From Columbia Basin potato purple top phytoplasma (GTDB taxonomy: Bacteria > Bacillota_I > Bacilli_A > Acholeplasmatales > Acholeplasmataceae): a DNA stretch of 34,792 nt. A program made the translations under genes and the position numbers. The stretch lies in contig NZ_JANHJP010000006.1 in the NCBI RefSeq assembly GCF_028595955.1, positions 1 through 34,792 on the forward strand, in the 5' to 3' direction. The notes beneath the pieces are model-generated. The model was given only the letters and a program-made list of their open reading frames with translations. It did not search any database and had not been told where the DNA came from. Each line of letters begins with the position of its first letter. Within the stretch, counting starts at the first letter, position 1. Shown here in pieces: positions 18,342 to 26,482 of this stretch.

Positions 18342-19670
18342 TTATTCATTTTTATTAAAATTCATTAAAAAATGACGTACTTGAGAAGCAAAATACAAAG
18401 AACCCACTATTAAAAGTAATTTATTAGGTGAATTTTGAATTATAAATTCTTTTACTTTATTTTGCCAACAAAAAATATTAAATATTTTATGAATATTTAC
18501 TTTGTTATATTTTGGGTTTAAACGAAGACTTTTTAAATGTTCAAATTCACTTAAATAAATATTTGTTTTTTCTAACAAAGTTAATTGCTTTAACATATTC
18601 AAGATATTCTTGTCTTTTAAAGCAGTAAATAAAACATCAATCTTATAATTAATAAAATTTTTATTCATCGTTTGAACTAATTTTTTAATAGAATGAACAT
18701 TATGAGCGCCATCTAAAAAAATTAAAGGTTCATCTTGTAATTTTTCCATTCTAGCTCTTAAATGAATATTCTGCAATCCTTGAATAATATTGAATCGAGT
18801 AAAATTAATTTTTTGTAATTCGCAAACTAAAATAAATATTTGAATAGCCATAGAAGCGTTTTCCGGTTGATAATAACCTATTAAAGGAGTTTTTAATTTT
18901 TTTATTTTAAAATTTTTATTTCGAAAATCAAAATACTCATGCCATTTATATAAACCATAATAAAATATTGAAAAATCTTTTTTAAATTTATAATGAATAG
19001 CTTTTTTTTCTTTGGCTTTTGCACAAATCACACTTAAAGGTATATTAGAAATATTTCCGGTAACTATAGGAATTTTATATTTAATAATACCTGCTTTTTT
19101 TAAGGCAATTTGTTTTAAATTATGGCCTAAAAATCTTTCATGATCTCTACCAATTGTGGTAATAGCTGTCAAAATAGGTTCTACTACATTAGTACTATCT
19201 AATTCACCACCTAAACCAACTTCTATAACACAAATATCAGTTTTTTTATAATAAAAATATTCAAAAGCTATAACAGTTAAAATTTCGAAATAAGTTATAT
19301 TACCGCCAGCAAGATTATTTTGTTTTAAATAACTTATTAAAGGTCTAATTTTATTTATTATTTTAACCAAATCATCATCAGAAATAAATTGAGAATTAAT
19401 TTGAATTCTTTCATTAAATATTTCAATATGAGGCGAAACAAAAATACCTACTTTTTTAAATTTAGTTTGTAATAAACCATTTAAATAATAAACAGTAGAA
19501 CCTTTGCCATTAGTGCCTGCCACATGAATAACTTTTATTTTTTTTTCTGGATTATTTAATAATTTCAGTAAAGCTTTTATTTCATACAAATTAAAAAAAG
19601 TAGAATCTATTTTGTCTTGATTTTTAGCTTGATTATGTAACCAAAATAAAGCATTTTTTTTATTTTTCAT
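18342..19670 (-). CDS. folC: Folylpolyglutamate synthase / dihydrofolate synthase
   Basis: Mur-ligase-family enzyme that adds glutamate to folates so they stay in the cell. The 442 residues include the ATP loop HVAGTNGKGSTVYYLN, GVFVSPHIEIFNERIQIN-like sequence, EVGLGGELDSTN, TTIGRDHERFLG and FLDGAHNVHSI. The order matches FolC. Many phytoplasma genomes keep folate genes; no other folate gene is visible in this window. It is divergent from sodA across a 288-base spacer. Confidence 0.95.
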   Translation of the reverse strand: MKNKKNALFWLHNQAKNQDKIDSTFFNLYEIKALLKLLNNPEKKIKVIHVAGTNGKGSTVYYLNGLLQTKFKKVGIFVSPHIEIFNERIQINSQFISDDDLVKIINKIRPLISYLKQNNLAGGNITYFEILTVIAFEYFYYKKTDICVIEVGLGGELDSTNVVEPILTAITTIGRDHERFLGHNLKQIALKKAGIIKYKIPIVTGNISNIPLSVICAKAKEKKAIHYKFKKDFSIFYYGLYKWHEYFDFRNKNFKIKKLKTPLIGYYQPENASMAIQIFILVCELQKINFTRFNIIQGLQNIHLRARMEKLQDEPLIFLDGAHNVHSIKKLVQTMNKNFINYKIDVLFTALKDKNILNMLKQLTLLEKTNIYLSEFEHLKSLRLNPKYNKVNIHKIFNIFCWQNKVKEFIIQNSPNKLLLIVGSLYFASQVRHFLMNFNKNE

Positions 19671-19799
19671 AATATTTATATTATGATCCTTATTTGCGTC
19701 AATCTTTTTTTTATTAAAAATATTTTCATCACTGAAAAATTCTTTTATTAATAATTTGTATTAAAAAAAATAATCATTCAAAATAACTTATTTAGATTT

Positions 19800-19850
19800 T
19801 TACAACACTTTAGATTTTTATAACATTATTATATAATAAGAGTGTTGTAA
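19800..19850 (+). promoter_or_regulatory. Probable sodA promoter framed by an inverted repeat
   Basis: TATAAT at 19832-19837 is preceded after 17 bases by TTTAGA (19809-19814), a fair -35 box. A perfect 10-bp inverted repeat flanks the pair: TTACAACACT (19800-19809) and AGTGTTGTAA (19841-19850). The right arm falls at the expected transcription start. This is a plausible two-half-site operator. The regulator is unknown. Confidence 0.5.
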
Positions 19851-19958
19851 TTTAAATAATAATTTAAATTTAATTTTCATCTTAAAATTATTATTTAACA
19901 AAAAAATTATAATAATTATAGAAGTATATTTGTAAGAAAGGAAATAAATCTCTAACTC

Positions 19959-20603
19959 ATGAACAACGAAGTTTTATTTAAATTACCAAAATTAAATTAT
20001 TCATATGACGCTTTAGAACCTTTTATAGATGCTAAAACAATGGAAATTCACTACACTAAACATCATCAAACTTATATTAATAATCTAAATACCGTTTTAA
20101 ACAAATACAAAATTTTTAATAAAGATTTAGAAGATCTATTAAAAAATGCATCCTCGTTGCCAAATGAAGAAATTCAAAAAATAGTTTTAAATAATGGAGG
20201 AGGTCATTTTAATCATTCTTTTTTTTGGACTATCTTAAAATTAAACGAAACTTTAAATGACGCTTTTCAAATAAATCAATTAATTAAAAAAACTTTTGGT
20301 AATTTAGAAAATTTCAAAAATCAATTAACAGAAAAAGCAAAAAGTCTTTTTGGTAGTGGTTGGACATGGTTAATTTGTGATTTTCAAAATAATTTAAAAA
20401 TCATTAATACTCCTAACCAAAATACAGTTTTAAATATCGGTCATCCTCTTTTAGGTATAGACGTATGGGAACATGCTTATTACCTAAGTTATCAAAATCG
20501 TCGTATAGATTATATAGAGGCTTTTTACAATGTTATTAATTGGTCGCAAGTAGAAAAATATTTAAAAAAAGCACTTTCGCATAATTCATCTTCAAAAATT
20601 TAA
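19959..20603 (+). CDS. sodA: Superoxide dismutase, Mn/Fe family, probably Mn type
   Basis: Converts superoxide to oxygen and peroxide and so defends against host oxidative bursts. The 214 residues hold all four metal ligands: His31 in TMEIHYTKHHQTY, His86 in GGHFNHSFFW, and Asp168 and His172 in GIDVWEHAYY. Gln154 in the NTPNQNTV segment is at the position where Mn enzymes carry their outer-sphere Gln, which favours manganese. It has no signal peptide, so it is cytoplasmic. GAAAGGA lies about 17 bases before the ATG. It is transcribed away from folC from a promoter with an inverted repeat. Confidence 0.96.
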   Translation: MNNEVLFKLPKLNYSYDALEPFIDAKTMEIHYTKHHQTYINNLNTVLNKYKIFNKDLEDLLKNASSLPNEEIQKIVLNNGGGHFNHSFFWTILKLNETLNDAFQINQLIKKTFGNLENFKNQLTEKAKSLFGSGWTWLICDFQNNLKIINTPNQNTVLNIGHPLLGIDVWEHAYYLSYQNRRIDYIEAFYNVINWSQVEKYLKKALSHNSSSKI

Positions 20604-20635
20604 ATGATAGGTTATTATACTAAAAAAATATTTTT

Positions 20636-21061
20636 ATGTTGCCTAAAAAAATGAAAAAAATAAGATTTGATATTATTATTGGTTTATACCAATATGATTT
20701 TTATCAAGATCAATATGATTTGTATCAAAAAAAAATAAATAAAAATAATGAGGTCCAAAATCATTTTATTTTAAAACACATTATAAAAAATATTTGTTTA
20801 ATCGATAAAATCATTAATAAAAGTTTATATGGATACGAAATAAATAGATTAAATAAAGTAGACAAAGCAATTCTTCGCTTAGCTACCTTAGAATTATTAG
20901 AACAACAAAATTCTCATAAAATTATTATCAACGAAGCTATTGAACTTAGTAAAGAATATTCCACTTTAAATGATGATAAACAATATAAATTCAATAATAA
21001 GATTTTGCATTTAATTTATGAAGATGTTCAACAAAATAAATATAAAACAAACGAGTTTTAA
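20636..21061 (+). CDS. nusB: Transcription antitermination factor NusB
   Basis: RNA-binding factor that, with NusE, supports rRNA antitermination. The 141 residues are all-helical with the family's C-terminal signature: NRLNKVDKAILRLATLELL, then KIIINEAIELSKEYS and FNNKILHLIYEDV. It lies 32 bases after sodA. I see no ribosome-binding site close to either candidate ATG (20636 or 20651), so translation may depend on sodA. A terminator overlaps its stop codon. Confidence 0.88.
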   Translation: MLPKKMKKIRFDIIIGLYQYDFYQDQYDLYQKKINKNNEVQNHFILKHIIKNICLIDKIINKSLYGYEINRLNKVDKAILRLATLELLEQQNSHKIIINEAIELSKEYSTLNDDKQYKFNNKILHLIYEDVQQNKYKTNEF

Positions 21062-21080
21062 AAAAGCTCGTTTTTTTTAA
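21049..21080 (+). terminator. Hairpin terminator overlapping the nusB stop
   Basis: AAACGAG (21049-21055) pairs with CTCGTTT (21067-21073) around an 11-base loop, followed by more T (run 21071-21078). It ends the sodA-nusB transcript. Confidence 0.8.
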
Positions 21081-21113
21081 TTTTTCGAAGAAATCTTTTT
21101 TTATTTGGATGAT

Positions 21114-21302
21114 TTAATAATATATTCTATAAATATATTCTATAAATTTAAATAAACCAAATAAAAAAGGACAAAGAAAAATCGAAATTAAAATTATTAA
21201 AAATAATTTACTAAGTAAAGATACTTTATTTTTTAGCAAATTAGAAGAATTACTTTTTTTTATTGATTTTTGCTTATTTTTATAATTATTTTTTTTTTTC
21301 AT
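21114..21302 (-). CDS. Small single-pass membrane protein, unrecognised
   Basis: A 62-residue reading frame with a Lys/Asn-rich N-terminal half and one strong hydrophobic segment (about residues 32-53), ending in IEYIYRIYY. A GAGAGG sequence seven bases before the ATG supports real translation. The size recalls SecE, but the conserved segment before the SecE helix is not visible, so I do not assign it. It stands alone on the minus strand between the nusB terminator and the divergent helicase gene. Confidence 0.55.
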   Translation of the reverse strand: MKKKNNYKNKQKSIKKSNSSNLLKNKVSLLSKLFLIILISIFLCPFLFGLFKFIEYIYRIYY

Positions 21303-21491
21303 TTCGAAGCCTCTCGTTTTTTTTTAAAATAAAAGAATATTTTTGTTCTCAAATATCAATTTTTTAATTAACTTATTTAAATAAAAAAAAATCAAATTTC
21401 AAACTTTTATATATACTTATATTATATATAAAATATATATAATGAAAAAAAATACTAAAAATTATTTATTTTCATCAAAAAGGATAAAAAA

Positions 21492-22730
21492 ATGGAAAAT
21501 TATATTAAAAATAAATTAAAACAATTGAATTTTCGCCAGTTAACTCCAATTCAAAAAGAAGTATTCATGCATTTTAACAAACCTTATCATTTAGTAGGTA
21601 GTGCTCCTACAGGTACAGGAAAAACTCATGCTTATTTATTACCAATTTTAAGCAAAATTAATTGGGACAAAAATATAATTCAAGCAGTTATTATTGTACC
21701 GACTAATGAATTAATTTTCCAAGTTTTTCAAATGATTAAAGAAATTGAACAAAGAAATTCTCAAGTAAAAATTCTTTATGGAGGAATGAATAAAGAAAAA
21801 ATATTAAAAAGTTTAGAAAAAAAACAACCTCCTTTAATCATAACTACTTTGAATAAATTAATCGAGTATACAATTATTTTAAAAAAACTAAACATTTATA
21901 AATCTTCTTTTTTAGTCTTAGATGAAGCAGATACTTTATTTGAACAAAAATCTTTATCTTCATTAGATCTCTTGTTAACAAAATGGAAACCGAAAATTTT
22001 ATTATTCTCGGCTTCCATCGCAAATAATATGAACCCATTTATTCAAAAATATTTCGGCAAATCTTTATTTTTAGATGTAAATTCTCAACAAAAATTAAAT
22101 TTAAAATATTACCTTCTAAAAAGCTCTTTAGACAAACGCTTAAATGATTTAAAACATTTAATGAAAAACTTAAATCCTTATTCTGCTTTAATTTTTATTT
22201 CTAAAAAAGAAGAACAAAATAAAATATATAATTTTTTAAAAATACATAAAATGAATATTTTGAATTTTTCCTCTGATTTAACATCAAAACAAAGAAAATA
22301 TTTAATGACAGATATTAAAAAAAATAAATATCAATATATCTTAGCTAGTGATTTAGTAGCTAGAGGTTTAGATTTAGACATTGAATGGGTAATTCATTAT
22401 GATTTGCCTTCTAAAAATTTAGAATTTTTTCAACATCGTAGCGGTAGAACAGGAAGAATGGGAAAAGAAGGTAAAGTAATTATTTTTTATGACGAAAAAG
22501 ATCAAACTTCTTTAACAAAAATTCAAAAAAATTATAATATTTCGTTTCAAAAAATAACATTAACTGAAAATAGTTTTCGTGAAATTGAAACAGAAGTAAA
22601 AAAAAATATACCTAAAAAAAGATTTGCTTCTACTAAGAAAAATAATTTTATTCCAAATAGAAATAAAAAAACTAATTTCATTTATTCAAAAAATAAAAAG
22701 AAAGGTTTCAAATATAAAAAACAAAAATGA
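21492..22730 (+). CDS. DEAD-box RNA helicase
   Basis: ATP-dependent RNA helicase, likely in ribosome assembly or RNA decay. The motifs are complete and in order: Q motif FRQLTPIQKE, motif I APTGTGKT (38-45), Ia PTNEL (70-74), DEAD (144-147), SAS (173-175), ARGLDL (290-295) and HRSGRTGR (315-322). The last 50 residues are a Lys/Asn-rich basic tail, a common RNA-binding extension. It is close to the minimal core length at 412 residues, smaller than CshA or CsdA. AAAGGAT lies six to seven bases before the ATG. The stop TGA overlaps the ATG of nfo (ATGA), so the two are translationally coupled. Confidence 0.93.
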   Translation: MENYIKNKLKQLNFRQLTPIQKEVFMHFNKPYHLVGSAPTGTGKTHAYLLPILSKINWDKNIIQAVIIVPTNELIFQVFQMIKEIEQRNSQVKILYGGMNKEKILKSLEKKQPPLIITTLNKLIEYTIILKKLNIYKSSFLVLDEADTLFEQKSLSSLDLLLTKWKPKILLFSASIANNMNPFIQKYFGKSLFLDVNSQQKLNLKYYLLKSSLDKRLNDLKHLMKNLNPYSALIFISKKEEQNKIYNFLKIHKMNILNFSSDLTSKQRKYLMTDIKKNKYQYILASDLVARGLDLDIEWVIHYDLPSKNLEFFQHRSGRTGRMGKEGKVIIFYDEKDQTSLTKIQKNYNISFQKITLTENSFREIETEVKKNIPKKRFASTKKNNFIPNRNKKTNFIYSKNKKKGFKYKKQK

Positions 22731-23599
22731 TTAAAATAGGTAGCTACGTATCATTCAAAAGTCCTAAATTTTATTTAAATGCTCTTAAGGAAGCATTATC
22801 TTTTGGTTCTAATACTTTTATGATTTATTCAGGGCCTCCGCAAAATACTAAAAGAGTAAATATCTATCAAACTTACATCCAAGAAACATTAAGAGAAATG
22901 CAAAAAAACAAAATTTCTCTAAAAGACTTAGCAGGACATGCTCCCTATATTATTAATTTAGCTAATCCTTCTTTAGAAAAAAGAAATTTTGCTATCTCTT
23001 TTTTAACCGATGAATTAAAAAGATTCACTCATTTACAAATTCCTCAAGTAGTTTTGCATCCTGGTAATTATTTGAAACAACCTAAAAAAGAAGCTATTAA
23101 ATTCATTGCAAAAGGAATTAATCAAATTTTAAAAAACACAAATCATTTAAAAAATAAAATAACTTTAGAAACTATGGCTGGCAAAGGTACAGAAATAGGT
23201 TCTTGTTTTAAAGAATTAAAAGATATTATTGATTTAATAGAAAACAAAGATAGAATCGGGGTTTGTTTTGATACTTGTCATGTTTTTGATGCAGGTTATG
23301 ATATTAAAAATAAATTTACGGAAGTTATGGAAGAATTTAATAATATTATCGGTTTAAAATATTTAACTCTTTTTCATATTAACGATTCTAAAAATGATTT
23401 AGGTAGTAAAAAAGATCGACACGAAAATATAGGTTATGGTCAAATAGGATTCGATGCTTTAATAAACATTATTTATTATTCTGATTTTTTACACTTACCT
23501 AAAATTTTAGAAACCCCTTTTATAAAAAATTTGCCCCCTTATAAAAAAGAAATTGATATGATTAAGAACAAAAAATTTAATCCTCATTTAAAAGAATAA
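22727..23599 (+). CDS. nfo: Endonuclease IV (AP endonuclease)
   Basis: Cuts DNA at abasic sites in base-excision repair. All zinc ligands of the trinuclear centre are visible in 290 residues: His71 (GHAPY), His111 (LHPGNY), Glu148 (LETMAGKG), Asp182 and His185 (FDTCHVFDAGYD), His217 (FHINDSK), Asp230 and His232 (KDRHENIG) and Glu262 (ILETP). Its ATG overlaps the TGA of the helicase gene. Its last 16 bases overlap the convergent gene at 23584. Together with sodA it forms an oxidative-damage neighbourhood. Confidence 0.96.
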   Translation: MIKIGSYVSFKSPKFYLNALKEALSFGSNTFMIYSGPPQNTKRVNIYQTYIQETLREMQKNKISLKDLAGHAPYIINLANPSLEKRNFAISFLTDELKRFTHLQIPQVVLHPGNYLKQPKKEAIKFIAKGINQILKNTNHLKNKITLETMAGKGTEIGSCFKELKDIIDLIENKDRIGVCFDTCHVFDAGYDIKNKFTEVMEEFNNIIGLKYLTLFHINDSKNDLGSKKDRHENIGYGQIGFDALINIIYYSDFLHLPKILETPFIKNLPPYKKEIDMIKNKKFNPHLKE

Positions 23600-24279
23600 T
23601 TTGGAAAATATAATTCATAAATTTTTATAATTCTAGGTTTTATGATAAAAAAAACAATAAAATTCAAAAAATTTGAAATAAAAATAGGGATCAAATTCAA
23701 TCCCCAAAGACATATTAATATGTTAAAAGAAGAATTTTGGATAAATTTTGAAATAAAATCACTTTCTTTAAAATTTTCTATAAGATATGGTAAATAATTA
23801 AAATAACCATTAAAAGTCCTAGAAATACTTTGTAAAAAAACAATTAAACAAAAACAAAAAAATATTTTCTTATAATTATTTTTACGACAATTTATAAAAA
23901 CAGAAACAAATATATGAGTTAAAATAGGTATACAAGTTCCTAATATAATCAAGGATAAAAGTCTAAAAACTTTTAAAGTAATATTGTCCCCATAATTTAA
24001 TGCTGTAAGTTCTATAATATATTTAGGGCATGAATACAAACTAACATCAATAAACATATAAATAAAAAGAAAAAACAAAGTGTCACGCAAAGAAAAAAAC
24101 AATCCTATAAAAAACAAAGGTAAATGCCAAAAAATCCAATAATTAGAATAAACAAAAGGCATTTTAATTTGGCTCTTTAAATATATTGAATTTATTTGAA
24201 ATAAAACTAAAGAAATAGAAATAAAAAGAGAACTAAAGTTTAATTTTTTTAATTGAATTATATTTATATTTTTTTTCAT
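23584..24279 (-). CDS. Polytopic membrane protein, possibly an ECF-transporter S component
   Basis: The 231 residues have about six hydrophobic segments and few charged residues. The segment after the second helix, WIFWHLPLFFIGLFFSLRDT, followed by FLFIYMFIDV, resembles the LPIFLIGLxFGxKxG pattern of vitamin-binding S components (ThiT, RibU and similar). RTFNGYFNYLPYL is at a similar place to the helix-5 region in ThiT. No energising EcfA or EcfT genes are adjacent, which is normal for shared-module S components. The ligand cannot be told. AAGGA precedes the ATG at a good distance. The 3' end overlaps nfo by 16 bases. Confidence 0.45.
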   Translation of the reverse strand: MKKNINIIQLKKLNFSSLFISISLVLFQINSIYLKSQIKMPFVYSNYWIFWHLPLFFIGLFFSLRDTLFFLFIYMFIDVSLYSCPKYIIELTALNYGDNITLKVFRLLSLIILGTCIPILTHIFVSVFINCRKNNYKKIFFCFCLIVFLQSISRTFNGYFNYLPYLIENFKESDFISKFIQNSSFNILICLWGLNLIPIFISNFLNFIVFFIIKPRIIKIYELYFPNYSFK

Positions 24280-24341
24280 AAAAATTCCTTAATAAATTTA
24301 TATAGATATCGTTATTTTTATTAAAATAGATAAAAAATTCT

Positions 24342-24370
24342 TCTGGGTTAAAAAAAATACACAACCCAGA
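24342..24370 (-). terminator. Hairpin terminator after the collagen-like gene
   Basis: TCTGGGTT (24342-24349) pairs perfectly with AACCCAGA (24363-24370) around 13 bases. On the minus strand it is followed by six T. It lies about 130 bases downstream of the collagen-like gene and before the S-component-like gene. Confidence 0.7.
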
Positions 24371-24498
24371 TAATTCTTATTACTTATTTTAATAATTATT
24401 TAAAAAAGATGATAATAATAATAACTCTTAAACACATCTTCTTTTTGTTTTCTGTTGTAAAGTCATACTATCTTGTGTTTTTTTCTTGGCTTATGATT

Positions 24499-24975
24499 TT
24501 ATATTTGTATTTGTAGTCCTTCTGAGTTATTGTCTGTTCCTTCTATGGTGTTTAGTGATTCTTCTTGTATACATATTACACCTGGTTCTCCTCGTTTGCC
24601 TTTTTCTCCTTTAGCGCTTTTTTTTCCTCTTTTTCCTCTTTTTCCTCGTTTTCCTGGTTTTCCTTGTTCTCCTTTAGCGCCTGGCGGTCCTTGTTCTCCT
24701 CGTTCGCCTTTTTCTCCTTTAGAGCTTTTCTTTTCTCTTTTTCCTCGTTTGCCTGGTTTTCCTTGTTCTCCTTTAGCACCTGGCGGTCCTTGTTCTCCTC
24801 GTTCGCCTTTTTCTCCTTTAATAACTTTATATTTATATAAAATGATAGTTTTGTTATTATCAGACTTTAAAGTAATTTCATAAATTTTAAAAAAAATAAA
24901 AAAACTTAAAAATACAATAAATATAAAACAATAAAAATAAAAATAATTATGTAACAATTCTTTTTTCATAAACAT
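24499..24975 (-). CDS. Membrane-anchored collagen-like (Gly-X-Y repeat) protein
   Basis: The 158-residue protein has a short basic start, one hydrophobic segment (about residues 11-32) acting as signal-anchor, a 20-residue stalk, then 26 consecutive triplets (residues 54-131). Of these, 23 begin with Gly. The three exceptions (EKK, SSK, SAK) keep the triplet register, so the triple-helix frame is never lost. Lys-Gly-Glu steps, which stabilise bacterial collagens without hydroxyproline, are frequent (GEKGERGEQGPPGAKGEQ). The C-terminal 26 residues (ICIQEESLNT...) include a Cys and may be a cap. The likely location is the outer cell surface. The DNA is clearly richer in G/C than its surroundings. 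The frame extends to a TTG at 25002, but the ATGs at 24975 or 24969 are better. Function unknown; adhesion is an inference. Confidence 0.85.
   Translation of the reverse strand: MFMKKELLHNYFYFYCFIFIVFLSFFIFFKIYEITLKSDNNKTIILYKYKVIKGEKGERGEQGPPGAKGEQGKPGKRGKREKKSSKGEKGERGEQGPPGAKGEQGKPGKRGKRGKRGKKSAKGEKGKRGEPGVICIQEESLNTIEGTDNNSEGLQIQI
24653..24820. repeat. Internal 99-base direct repeat of the collagen-like gene
   Basis: Bases 24653-24721 and 24752-24820 (69 bases each) are identical except for one silent change (GCG versus GCA on the plus strand). The offset is 99 bases, that is 11 triplets or 33 residues. This looks like a recent in-frame duplication, so the length of the collagen domain may vary between strains. 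Confidence 0.85.
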
Positions 24976-25504
24976 TATTTTTAAAAAATACTTTCTAATC
25001 AATTAATAACGAATTAATCAATATAACTTAGTGATTTAAAAATTTATATTTTAATACTTAATAAAAATTAAAAATAAAAATATTATTTATTTTTATTCCC
25101 AATATAATTAAAAATAATTTCAAAAAATTATTCTTAAAAAAATACAATATTTATCTTACAAAAATTATAATTTTTTTAAATCGATACATAATTTTTTAGA
25201 TAAAAAAATCAGAAAAATTATAAATTTAAATTATATTTACTTTATCAAAAAAACAAACATAACAAAAAAAACACAAAAAAAATATTATTTTTACCAAAAT
25301 ATAAATAAAAAAATTTTAAAGTATTTTATGTGCATAAAGTTTTGTTTTAAAATTAAATAATTAAAACAATTATAACAATTAAATAGCTAAAAATAAAAAA
25401 ATTTTAAATAATATAATAATAATTTTCAATTTCGATTTTAAATATTAAAAAAATATTGAAAAAATTAACCTTATATATAATACAAAAAAATAAAATTAAT
25501 TCAA
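24976..25504. other. About 530 bases of AT-rich DNA without a gene
   Basis: Very low complexity. It contains the upstream region of the collagen-like gene (an AGAAAG about 15 bases before its ATG) and a 9-bp perfect inverted repeat (TTGTTTTAA 25342-25350 with TTAAAACAA 25361-25369). I see no reading frame, RNA gene or clear promoter. Confidence 0.5.
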
Positions 25505-25740
25505 TTAATCAACATTATATAAATCTTCAAGTTTAAAACAAAGATATTCGCTTATATATTTTGCTATTTCATCGTCAAAACTATTTTTAGAAAAAAAACT
25601 AATTTAATATTATTAAGGGGGAAAATAGCTATTTTATTTAAATGTTCTTTTTTTGGTTTCCAATTGCTTAATAAAATTATAAAATATTTGTTTATCAATC
25701 CATTTGCATTCAAAAATAGTGAGCTGTTCCAAAATTTTAG
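25505..25740 (-). pseudogene. Frameshifted 3' remnant of an ATPase with DUF234-like nuclease domain
   Basis: Reading the minus strand across two frame changes at homopolymers gives a protein-like string. The first piece is KILEQLTIFECKWIDKQIFY and NFIKQLETKK, the next KKEHLNKIAIFPLNNIKLVFF, and the last NSFDDEIAKYISEYLCFKLE and DLYNVD before a TAA at 25507-25505. The FECKW core (Glu-x-Lys) and the end with LVFF, a Ser/Phe-Asp-Asp-Glu stretch and KLEDL resemble the C-terminal restriction-nuclease-like domain of archaeal-type ATPases (DUF234), where GECKW and LFSKSGFTEEL are usual. Only the tail remains; the 5' part is gone. It borders the mobile unit, so it may be a casualty of insertion. The family call is from memory. 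Confidence 0.4.
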
Positions 25741-25767
25741 ACACTTTTTAATTTTTAAAAATTCTTT

Positions 25768-25797
25768 AAGATTAACTATTAAGTTAGTCTTTTTTTC
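25768..25797 (+). terminator. Hairpin with T-run just upstream of the sigma-factor gene
   Basis: AAGATTAAC (25768-25776) pairs with GTTAGTCTT (25783-25791), one G-T pair, with a 6-base loop followed by a run of T. It ends 62 bases before the sigma-factor ATG. It may insulate the element from outside transcription or act as an attenuator. Confidence 0.6.
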
Positions 25798-25858
25798 TTT
25801 TTAAAAACTAAAAAATAATTTCTTATCTTTTCTAAAATCATTTTGAGAAAGGATTCTA

Positions 25859-26482
25859 ATGTTAAGACAAGAATTATTTAAAGATTTTTTAAAAAATAAA
25901 AAGAATTTAGAAATACGAGATCAATTAATTGGACTTCATTTACCATTAATCAAAAAAATAGTAAATCAATTTCAATATTATCCTCGAGTTTTAACCAAAG
26001 AAGATTTATATCAAGAAGGAATTTTAGGATTAATCAAAGCCCTGGATAATTACGAAGATTTAGGTTATGACTTTATCGCTTACGCTGCTCCTACTATCAA
26101 ATCCGAAATCAGAGAACTAATAAGAAAAAGTCATTCTCCTTCAATCCTACAAAAAACAACCAAACCCAACAATATCAGTTTTAAAGAAGAACAATATACA
26201 CAACCTAATTGGAATAAAACCCTTAATCCACATCAATTATGGTTAAAACAAGTTAATCATGAAATTTTTTTAAAAAAAATGAAAGCTAAATTAAGCGAAA
26301 ACGAATTCAAAATTATCCATTTTAGTTTTGGCGTTCCTTTAGAAAATATCAACGAAGATTATCAAAGGCGTTATACCAACACTGAAATCGCTGAAAAAAT
26401 TAATGTATCTTTAAAACAAATAGAAAATATTAAAAATATCGCCATTAAAAAATTAAAAAAATATATAGAAAAGAGAAATTAA
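25859..26482 (+). CDS. PMU-type RNA polymerase sigma factor (FliA/SigF-like)
   Basis: Alternative sigma factor of the sigma-70 family, 207 residues. Region 2 is clear: DLYQEGILGLIKALDNYE, then GYDFIAYAAPTIKSEIREL, which covers core binding and -10 recognition. Region 4 near the C-terminus has the helix-turn-helix TNTEIAEKINVSLKQIENIK for -35 recognition. Region 3 is reduced. In PMUs this gene probably directs element transcription; that is an inference. AAAGGA lies six bases before the ATG. ssb starts immediately after the stop with no spacer. Confidence 0.88.
   Translation: MLRQELFKDFLKNKKNLEIRDQLIGLHLPLIKKIVNQFQYYPRVLTKEDLYQEGILGLIKALDNYEDLGYDFIAYAAPTIKSEIRELIRKSHSPSILQKTTKPNNISFKEEQYTQPNWNKTLNPHQLWLKQVNHEIFLKKMKAKLSENEFKIIHFSFGVPLENINEDYQRRYTNTEIAEKINVSLKQIENIKNIAIKKLKKYIEKRN

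Noticed and set aside
21114-21302. SecE
   Set aside because: Size and single helix fit, but the conserved cytoplasmic segment before the SecE helix is not seen.
24530-24883. Open frames on the plus strand (Pro/Phe/Ser-rich) and another minus-strand frame across the collagen-like gene
   Set aside because: They are shadows of the Gly-X-Y repeat. Periodic codons keep other frames free of stops. They lack ribosome-binding sites and signal regions.
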